From Gracilaria caudata (Eukaryota > Rhodophyta > Florideophyceae > Gracilariales > Gracilariaceae), in the NCBI GenBank assembly GCA_030374735.1, contig JASCIV010000347.1, forward strand, positions 1-23,477: a DNA stretch of 23,477 bases, read 5' to 3'. Position numbers and translations under genes: made by a program. The notes under the pieces are model-generated. The model was not told where the DNA came from and searched no databases. It worked only from the letters and a program-made list of their open reading frames with translations. Positions 1-7,533 of this stretch are shown here, piece after piece; the stretch's first letter is position 1, and each line of letters opens with the position of its first letter.

Positions 1-166
1 GTGGTGAGGGGGGGGGATGGGTGTGAGAGCGATGCGAAATTGGGGTTGGATGGCTCCAATGTGCGCCAGCGGCGGGCGGCGCTGGATGATTTTATAGCGG
101 GGCGCATGCCTGCGCCGAAAAGCGGCCCGATTTTGGGCGAGCGGTGGTGGCGCACGCGCCGGTGGG

Positions 167-183
167 GCGCGCTGTCAGCGCGC
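167..183. repeat. GC-rich perfect palindrome
   Basis: GCGCGCTG at 167-174 and its exact reverse complement CAGCGCGC at 176-183 flank a single T. This is a 17-bp inverted repeat in non-coding DNA. Its function is unknown. Confidence 0.6.
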
Positions 184-274
184 GGCGTGTGACTGCGCGG
201 GCGAAGTGCACAGAAGCGGAGCGAGGGAACGAGACGAGACGTTTCAGGGGCGTCGCGGCTGCGGGCGCACACAA

Positions 275-295
275 GAGCGCGATGTAAGCGCGCTC
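275..295. repeat. GC-rich short hairpin
   Basis: GAGCGCG at 275-281 pairs perfectly with CGCGCTC at 289-295 across a 7-nt loop. It sits 23 bp past the stop codon of the minus-strand BTB gene, so in that transcript it would lie in the early 3'UTR. Confidence 0.55.
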
Positions 296-317
296 GCGTT
301 GCAGCGGCGTGCTGGTC

Positions 318-1790
318 TTACAGCGGCGCCGGCCCCACGCGCGACTCGCGCTGACATTGTCGCCATTGCGACGGCGGCGTAGCATGCTCGCGCTTCTTGC
401 GGAAGCAGAGCCGCGTGCCGATCACCCAGCCGCAGCGTGCGCAGCGTGGCCGTAACTCACGCGCCAGCGTGTCGCCGTCGAGAAGCACCGCGCGCTTTCC
501 GAGTCGAAACGAGGGCGCGTCGTCGCTGAGCGCCGTCAGCCGTTCTGTGAAGCTGAAGTTGGCGTCGGCTGACATGCGGCACGTGCACGGTTCTCTCGAC
601 ACGAACATATTGGCCGATATCACGTACTGCACAAAGTCTTCGTGGCCGCAGCTTATGTCCAGGTACATGAGTAGAGCGTGCGCTTCATTGTCCGCGCCTT
701 CTTCGTCACAAGCGGCCGTATAAACGCGCAACAACACGTGAATCAACCCCATTTCTCCTTGTACGCTTCTATGAATCCTTTTGTAGCAGCGCGCAGTCGT
801 TTGGTCTATTGACGACGCCACAACCCTCAACCGAGTGCGTACGTCGAACCCTTGTTCAATCAGCGTGCACCTTGCATTCAGGCAGAGCAGTCTCCACGCA
901 CGTTGTGGCCATCTGTACGCCGCTTCGCTTTCCAGTGCTTCCGCAAACGCTCTACTTTCCCAGTCAAAGAAGTTGAGAATGTGGCAAACATCTTCATCGC
1001 TAGCTTCGCTTTCCACCTCACTGAACAACATATCAAGCAACAATTCTGACTGATCATCCTCGCTGGTGTAAGTGATGTATTTCACACAAGTTGCCAGCAT
1101 ACCCCATGAACATAACGACTTCCACACGTTTTGGGAACCTATCTTCCAGTTTGTTTCTTTCAGACTGTCTGATATAGCTTCGAAACAGAGCGAGAAGTGC
1201 AACGCGAAGAACTTGCAAAACACAACAGGAGGTTGGATGAGCGTTACTACTCCTAGCCATTGTGACATGAGTTCTCTTCCATTCCACTTGCGCGATAGCT
1301 GAATCCACGTGAAGCACGCGAATAAAAGTTCCGTCATTTCGTATCGATGTGCCACCATCACCAATTCGGCGTTCACCGCGGTCAAGCTAAATGGCAAACA
1401 GTAAAGATATCTACGAATCACCTGCCAAACCTCAAACGAATCGTATATTATCACTGTATTGCTGTTTGCTTCTTTAAAACCGCCGGTGACCAGGTTCTTC
1501 AGAGCACCTCCGCTTGCAATCAGCACGGAACGATGTATGGTAAGAAGTTTGGTACACTTTCCACCACTGATGGGAAACTCAAACCTGACCAACGAATCAG
1601 CGTGTTCCGCTTCTGCAAACTGTTCACATTTCTGTTGCAAACATTTCCTGGTGGGGTAAAGCGTATCATGATGAATTTCCCACAACTTCAAAGAACAAGC
1701 TAGAAGTCCTCTATGTCTTCCTAGGTCCGAGAAGACATCGGGAGGACAGATTGGGCTGGAGACGTCTTGGACGTCTTGGTTGAAAGGCAT
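318..1790 (-). CDS. BTB/POZ domain protein with Cys-containing C-terminal tail
   Basis: An uninterrupted 490-aa reading frame starts at the ATG at 1790 and ends in TAA. Residues about 65-152 look like a BTB/POZ fold: the family pattern 'V.FEF...HR.VL...' is seen at residues 68-90, GGFKE at 103-107, and a YLY segment with a hydrophobic helix follows. BTB domains dimerise and often serve as substrate adaptors for cullin-3 ubiquitin ligases; whether this one does is inference. The part after residue 155 is helix-rich and could hold a BACK-like region, but I do not recognise it. The tail has CARC, then a further Cys and a His (C-x2-C-x8-C-x6-H), which could bind metal. The 3' end of the gene is GC-richer than the 5' end. 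An extra 5' exon cannot be excluded. The BTB call is fairly sure; the specific role is unknown. Confidence 0.72.
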   Translation of the reverse strand: MPFNQDVQDVSSPICPPDVFSDLGRHRGLLACSLKLWEIHHDTLYPTRKCLQQKCEQFAEAEHADSLVRFEFPISGGKCTKLLTIHRSVLIASGGALKNLVTGGFKEANSNTVIIYDSFEVWQVIRRYLYCLPFSLTAVNAELVMVAHRYEMTELLFACFTWIQLSRKWNGRELMSQWLGVVTLIQPPVVFCKFFALHFSLCFEAISDSLKETNWKIGSQNVWKSLCSWGMLATCVKYITYTSEDDQSELLLDMLFSEVESEASDEDVCHILNFFDWESRAFAEALESEAAYRWPQRAWRLLCLNARCTLIEQGFDVRTRLRVVASSIDQTTARCYKRIHRSVQGEMGLIHVLLRVYTAACDEEGADNEAHALLMYLDISCGHEDFVQYVISANMFVSREPCTCRMSADANFSFTERLTALSDDAPSFRLGKRAVLLDGDTLARELRPRCARCGWVIGTRLCFRKKREHATPPSQWRQCQRESRVGPAPL

Positions 1791-1981
1791 TTCGTATACA
1801 CATTACTACGCGTCTCCGTAACTCACCTTGCTCTTTGAACGAACCAATAACAAACAGAACATATTGTAGAGTAATTCTAGGTGTTGGCTGTGACATTGAC
1901 TGGTACTCAGGTTTACTGACAAGTATGATAACAAATGAGGCCGCACCGTGTTTGAGATTCAAAAACAGATTGAACCGCCAT

Positions 1982-2019
1982 CATGGCGTTTAAACAGATG
2001 ATCTGTTTAAACATCCATG
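1982..2019. repeat. Perfect 12-bp inverted repeat with extended stem
   Basis: GTTTAAACAGAT (1988-1999) is followed by one G and the exact reverse complement ATCTGTTTAAAC (2001-2012). After a small internal loop (1 versus 2 nt) the stem continues with CATGG (1982-1986) and CCATG (2015-2019). It lies about 200 bp upstream of the BTB start codon. Confidence 0.75.
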
Positions 2020-2249
2020 CTTGCTGTTCCAGCTGGAACTCTGAGCGCAACTCTTGATGCGAGAGTGCTTTTCTGGTGGAGGTGTATCGCTGTACTATCG
2101 ACGAGCACGTGGTAAACGTTCCCAAAGGGATTGATCTGAGATAACCTGCCATGCCTGCGAAGGTACATTCTTCACGAATCTCGCTTGCCCCTCTACCTAA
2201 TCATGACGGTAATCTCGTTTTTTGACTAGAAGGCACAGCACATCATCAT

Positions 2250-2290
2250 GATTGAGACAAGCTAGTCATGGTGACTAGCTTGTCTCAATC
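2250..2290. repeat. 19-bp perfect hairpin with 3-nt loop
   Basis: GATTGAGACAAGCTAGTCA at 2250-2268 and its exact reverse complement at 2272-2290 are separated only by TGG. A perfect 19-bp stem with so tight a loop is very unlikely by chance in 23 kb. As DNA it is a cruciform candidate, as RNA a very stable stem-loop. It lies 460 bp upstream of the BTB start codon, outside any gene I can see. Confidence 0.85.
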
Positions 2291-2783
2291 GCGAGAGAAA
2301 TCAAGAATCTCTCCGCCCTAGAGTTTATGGCACGGCCGCTTCATAAAGCAGATATCGAGAAGGTTGGATACACACAAACTGTTGTCAACTGCTGATACAA
2401 CTTGTCAGGATGGAACCAAGCCTCCAGTTTTCTCGGTGTCCGTGCTCTATACGCGCGCCTACTATTCCAGTTCTATATACATCGATGAACAAATGTGTAA
2501 CACACGTTTGCTTTCTGGTCGCAAGAGTTCGTCCTCGTATCTGAATCATCGTCTTTCCCAACCCTGTTCAGTGCGTCCGTCAGGCGACTGCATTTAAAAC
2601 TGACGAACAGGCCATCATGATGAAAACATCTCTTTCAATTGGCTTTCCTGCTCTTAATGGTCCAGATTGACCTGTATGTGCTTTCTTGTACCACATACGA
2701 ATGGTACGACGGTACTTACAAGACGTCTGCCAGATATTGAGAAACTGCTCATCTCTTGCTCTTATGAGCACCATCTCGCACAC

Positions 2784-2815
2784 CAATCATGATTGAGCTC
2801 GAGAAGAGAGCTCAA
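2784..2815. repeat. Overlapping palindrome and hairpin
   Basis: CAATCATGATTG (2784-2795) is a perfect 12-bp palindrome. It overlaps a second inverted repeat: TTGAGCTC (2793-2800), an 8-base loop region overlapping its end, and GAGCTCAA (2808-2815). The word ATCATGATTGAG also occurs at the left arm of the 19-bp hairpin (from 2247), so the two structures share a 12-base sequence. Confidence 0.6.
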
Positions 2816-4578
2816 GCTTCGACTCCCCCTCTAGCACACGTTCCTGGTGGGAACAGAAGTACCATCAGCATCGTGCGTCTGGCAGTGGCATGGACAGACC
2901 CTAGCCGAGACTCACATTCTAACTTCATCATTGTTCTCACCTTGTCTCACATATGTACAAGGGTACAGTAATACAATTAAAAATGCGCATCTTTTCTCTC
3001 CTTGAGGAAGGATATCCACCTGTTCTCCTGGCCGTGAGTTATTCTTGCGCGACATTCTTGTGGACCTGTCCCGCTGCGCTTGCGAGCCCAATCGGATTGG
3101 CGCACAGAGCACAGATAACGAGAGGTTCCCTTCCAATCCACTGCTCTCAGCCCTCAAGGCTACTGTCCAGCTTGACGGCTCGGTTTTTCGTCACTCGCCT
3201 CCATTTATGTTATGGTACATTCGCATACGCGTTCGAGACTGCAATTGCCTTCGAAAACACCTTTTGCCGCAAACAAATCCTTGCATGTTTGTTCATGTGG
3301 TTCGTGCATACATTGGGCGTTAGTTAGTGGTGGCTCGAATCATTCGATGTTGGAAAAACAACAGACATGAGTCCCTTTCCATGAAGTTTGGGTCACGTAA
3401 CCTTACACAAAGGGCGTCCCAGAAGAGTCCCCATGAAGGTCATTTCACCACGTTGCACAGCCTTCATTGGTACAGCATCGTAGTTGCGGCATTTGCGTCT
3501 CTGGTCCAGGAGGCAGATCAGATGAGCGAGCGGTTGTCACGTCCTTTTACCATTGTGGAAGCGATTTTCGTCAACGCCTGAGATCTTCTCCATCCCACTC
3601 ACAAACTTCCGCCCACAAGCTTCCACTCGCTTTCTGCGGCGAATGAGCGCTGCTTGTGCAAGACAAACATGTGATTGTTCTAGCACTGTGAGTACGTTAT
3701 GAGTGCGTGCCAACGCCACGGACTACTCATGCGCGAACAGGCAATCGGTGGAAAGACACAATGTGCTGTAGACGTTTGTTCACAGAATGCGTGTGGCTCT
3801 CGACAGAGCAGTACGCTCGAAGAGAGGTGGAAAGGAAAATAGGGATAATAGGGTTAAGGTTCCATCGATGCGCTTCATTCTGCGTGGTACTTAACTGAGG
3901 AGAAGGTCCTCCTCTTCTCAATTAAGAATGGGCGCGATGCCGTGGATGGCAAGATGTTTTCGTTGTTGCACCTTCAAATCTACTAGAGGCGCCCACATGG
4001 ATCAGAAAAAAGTTGTCCTGTGCTGCCGCCTACGTCGAAATCGAAATGTGCGATTGGGCGATGTCTAGTAGGAACTGGCTCGAAGTGAAGACATCGACTG
4101 TTGAAACAATGTGGAATACAAAGGTATAGCGAAGGAAAAGCATCTTTAACACGAATTTGGAGCTGATGCCTAATATTCCACACTACGCTCAACGCTGTCG
4201 TCCCGAGTTTGTTGGTCGCCAATTTGAAGTCGGTCGTATGTGCTGGAATCTAACGACTACATGCGGTGGTGAAACGAACTGAACAAACTCTTTCGTTTTG
4301 GCTCGAACCCACTTCGAGGTAGCAATATATTATGTTGCACGCATGACTTGTTTTGGCGCGTAGGAGTCGCACAATAGAAGGCTAGTAGAAGCCGAGATTT
4401 TTATTGCCGCGAGGGGGGGAGACTGCCTGTTATTGCCCTAGACGTCCCCTTCGCCATTTTAACTGCTTCAGAGCCGCCCTTGCGAATCATTGTTTTCTTC
4501 GAACCACAAGTTTGGAACACCTGCACTAGCACAGCATCTCTGCTGAAGAGCAAGACTAGTACTGTACATGATTATCAT

Positions 4579-5753
4579 CTATTCCGGATGTCCCCATACG
4601 ACGTCAGCGTGCAGGTAAAACTCGTTTCCAGGGTAAATCGGCATTCCTTCGACTCCATTTGAGGGTTCCTCATTGTAATGCCTCACGAACCCATTCTTCG
4701 CCAGTAATTCTCGAATTTCGTCCTTCGTTGCTGTCGGTATCTCAATAGAGATTACTTTCACTTTGACTTTGTCAAAATCAAAGCTTTTCAAGACGGTGAG
4801 TTCGTGTCCTTCGACATCTAGGTTGAGATAGTCAACCTCCTTCACGCCATACCTTTCCAATTGCGGCATGATAGTAACGCACTTCTTTTTAACAATTGCG
4901 CCAGCTCTTTCCTGAATCACTTTCCCCTGACGATGAGTAGAGACCACGCCACTACCCGGACCTGATAAGGCGAACTCCACTGAAACCCCGTCTTTGTCAC
5001 TTACGCAGGTCGGTATCAAAGCGCAAGAACGTTCGCGGTGGATCCTTTCATAATACTTGGAGTTCGCTTCAATACACACTCCCCTCCACGATAAACATCG
5101 GTCCATGAAATAGGTGTTTGATATTCCTATGGGACTGCACTCCGGAAAACGTAGAAGAGAGTTGAGGGATACATGAGTCAGAAAAAGCTCTTTTGCGCAA
5201 AAGAATAACAAGTGCGGGACATGACTTCGGTTACGTACTCATTTGTGGCAATATCAAGGTATACTCCCGGTTTGTTAAGCTTTGAGAAATGTCTCGTGTA
5301 AAGATAGTAATCTTCTCCGTACTGTGAGAACATCATCGGCCGATCAGGATTACATTTTGGAGCACCTTTGATATCCGGAGCAGTTGAACAGTTCTTCCTG
5401 AGCGGCTGCGGGAACTTTAAAATATCTCTGCAGAACGTTGGGAGCTCCTCCCTCTCCCAGTCCAGTCTACTGCGCAGAGCAGGGGCGTCCAGCGATCTCT
5501 CTATCGACGTATCAGATGTACGAATTGTTTTGTACCCGTTGGACAAGACAAACCCGGCGGACGCACAAAACACGAACAGATTTAAGACTACTAGCGCCGT
5601 CCATTTCCCACAGTTGCGATCTGCCATCTTGCGCTTCGTTTTCCCAAGAAGGCTCTTAGTAGTATGAGTCGTGCATAGTGGAAAGACTTGTACTCGACCT
5701 CTGGGAAACTTATCGATGTGTTCAAAAAGCTGGTTTGGTCTTGATGACGACAT
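4579..5753 (-). CDS. FkbM-family methyltransferase, type II membrane protein (2 exons)
   Basis: The spliced CDS is the complement of join(4579..5134, 5239..5753), 356 aa. FkbM enzymes are SAM-dependent O-methyltransferases, many acting on sugars or glycans. The family hallmark GVYLDIA.N.P...SNTYF....GWRG.CIEAN is seen here only after splicing: exon 1 ends at VYLDIATN and exon 2 resumes at PIGISNTYFM then SWRGVCIEAN. LNLDVEGHE follows, as in the family. The frame closes exactly (1071 nt). N-terminal residues about 53-72 are hydrophobic, giving a signal-anchor and a probable Golgi/ER lumen location (inference). The start is uncertain: the first ATG is at 5753, and a second at 5627 lies just before the membrane segment and would give 314 aa. 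The substrate is unknown; sulfated cell-wall polysaccharide methylation is a speculative possibility. Confidence 0.8.
5135..5238 (-). other. Intron of the FkbM gene
   Basis: This 104-nt intron has donor GTACGT (from 5238) and acceptor GCAG (ending 5135). Splicing creates the codon GAT and the family motif N-D-P. A plain read-through in either frame hits a stop, so the intron is needed. The best branch candidate is CTGAC rather than CTAAC. Confidence 0.8.
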
Positions 5754-7533
5754 GCTAAGGCCTTGTTGAATGCTCCGCGCCCAATTACAAGTAGAAATGA
5801 TTTCACGAAAGAGTTGACAGGATTCTCAATGAACGCCAGGAGGCGACCGCTTCGAAATTGTTGTTCCTTAAGGGTAGCTTTTGAGTGGAGTGTAAGTGTG
5901 CAGCAGAAAACGAACACTCCGTGTTGTGTCGATACCGACAATGGGTGTGTGCTGAACTAACATCTTGGATGAGTTGGGGTTCTTGTCAAGGTTGAAGTCA
6001 CGCAGCGTTCCAGGACAGCATAACGCTCTTAATTATGGGAAAATAAGCTTCCGACGTTGATCGAAGCCGTTGTCAGTTCCACTCCATAACTCCACCCGGA
6101 ATTCTCGACGTGAAACTGAATGTTCTAAATACCTCATTCTTGGAAACTCTGTAAGCGCCATGGATTCAAATGTTCGAGTAGGCATGCTCGAACAGAACGG
6201 TTGCGACGGGATAACAAGAGCCTGATATCGGAAGCATTTTCTCAAGTACTAGCCCACTTTTCAAGACCATCATGGCTTAACATTTCATTACGCGTTGAGT
6301 TTGTACTGCATAGGTCAGATTCGAATATCCCTCACAAAGTTGAGGAACGGAACAAACAGTTGCACAGTCTTTCAGTGCAATGACATGATCCTGAAAGGAG
6401 ACGAGTGCCAGAGATCGGAGTATCTTTCCGTAGTCCAACAGCCGTAATAATTGTGGCACAGCTGTTAATCTCTAGTTAGTGGCTGTGGTATAGAAGTGTT
6501 GTAGGTGTCGGGGACCCCGACTCGGAGTCTTTAACAAACCCTTGTGCACAAGCAATATAACAAACGCATTTCGTAAAGGAGAGAGAGCCGTAATTCACGA
6601 ATCCGCGAAGGAAAATTGCGAGAAGATGTCGCACTGACTCGGTGCGAACTTCAGTATTCACATGCACAATCTAATGGTAGTGCCCGTGAAAAGACGTTCT
6701 GAGCAACGCCCAACTTGAAGAGTCTTTACAAGAGTCAAATTCAACATACATCTCTCGATACAGTTGAGAGTCAACATGAAAGTGTTAGCATAAAGTAAAT
6801 GGCACAGGATATTTGCCACTGAATACACATTCAATTCTCCACGCTGCGAACAAAGCCCTCGGCATTCGTTCTGTTAATGAAGGTCAAAGCGGCATGGATA
6901 TTCATTCTAAGTTTCTTACTTTGAAGAGCATGTCTATGGAACGAATCCATCGCAACCTGGCTCCGCAGAACATACATGATCGGTCAGACCTGGTTCGAGA
7001 TGTGGCATATGATGGATTGTACTGAATATTTCATCGTTACATGTATCACTCTTATGGTTCGCAGTTGCGGAGAGGGTGCTTGTGTGAAGACTTGTTTTCA
7101 ATTTCTCAAAGTCAAGAAGGCTTCGAGTTTCTGCTCACAAGCTTTTGGATGATATCTTAGCAATCGGCAAAAATTTCTTTCTATCTGGGCATCTGTGCAC
7201 TGCAGCCCCCAGGAAAGGGTGCCCGAGATCGTTAAGTTTTCATGGAGGTATCCTTTGCTTCACCAAAAAGCTTAGGGATATTACTACCTCCGTCTCTAAG
7301 ACAGGGAGACTGTACAGAGTACGTCACATGACGTAAATCAATTCACAAGGTCTGTCTCTCGTTTGTTCTATCAAGCAGCGCCTGCAGTTTCCCAAAATGG
7401 CGACGGCCCCAGCTTCCTTCAATGACTATGGAGAACTGGGTGTTACTTCAGTACAATGATCTTGAATCATGCCTTCTGCGAGAACTGTGAACCATAGGCA
7501 ATGCTCTGATTGTATATATACCTTTGACATTAC
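5754..7533. other. 1.8 kb gene-free intergenic region
   Basis: No open frame here shows recognisable domains or length above about 115 codons. It contains the FkbM promoter on its left and the 3' flank of the PNUTS-like gene on its right (an AT-rich TATATATA-like stretch near 7513 is just beyond that stop). One GC-rich palindrome sits at 6507-6521. I see no RNA gene signature. Confidence 0.5.
6507..6521. repeat. 15-bp GC palindrome
   Basis: GTCGGGG, a central A, and CCCCGAC form a perfect inverted repeat. It overlaps at its right end a weaker one, GACTC-G-GAGTC (6519-6529). Function is unknown. Confidence 0.55.

Larger units (their letters stand above)
1..317. other. GC-rich gene-free left edge
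   Basis: No convincing coding region is visible here. The stretch is G-rich on the plus strand, with a run of ten G near base 8, and clearly richer in G+C than the rest of the window. It lies downstream of the minus-strand BTB gene. It carries two short GC palindromes (167-183 and 275-295). It could be the 3' flank of the BTB gene or a promoter of something beyond the left edge. Confidence 0.5.
1791..4578. other. 2.8 kb gene-free intergenic region with hairpins
   Basis: Between the start of the BTB gene and the stop of the FkbM gene, both on the minus strand, no reading frame has recognisable protein features. The longest open frame that begins with ATG (2953-3327 plus, 124 codons) has no motif I know and shows no codon pattern. 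The region is notable for perfect hairpins at 1982-2019, 2250-2290 and 2784-2815. It may contain the BTB promoter near 1800-2100 and could host non-coding RNA, but I found no snRNA, tRNA or 5S rRNA signature by eye. Confidence 0.5.

Noticed and set aside
3088..3100. Facing CCAAT boxes (CCAATC-G-GATTGG)
   Set aside because: Not near any start codon I can support; a 13-bp palindrome is weak alone.
2953..3327. 124-codon plus-strand ATG frame
   Set aside because: Hydrophobic near the start but without recognisable motif; overlapping frames of similar length suggest chance. Kept only as a note in the intergenic entry.
3840..3857. Sequence resembling the I-SceI homing endonuclease site (15 of 18 bases)
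   Set aside because: Three mismatches at important positions, no intron or endonuclease nearby; a chance match.
3890..3926. Imperfect hairpin of GAGGAGAAGG-type arms
   Set aside because: Several mismatches; far weaker than the perfect hairpins nearby.
4295..4320. Possible tRNA B-box on the minus strand (GGGTTCGAGCC)
   Set aside because: The flanking bases do not form a T-stem and no acceptor or anticodon arm fits.
6988..7010. Possible tRNA B-box on the plus strand (GGTTCGAGATG)
   Set aside because: No T-stem pairing and no cloverleaf upstream.
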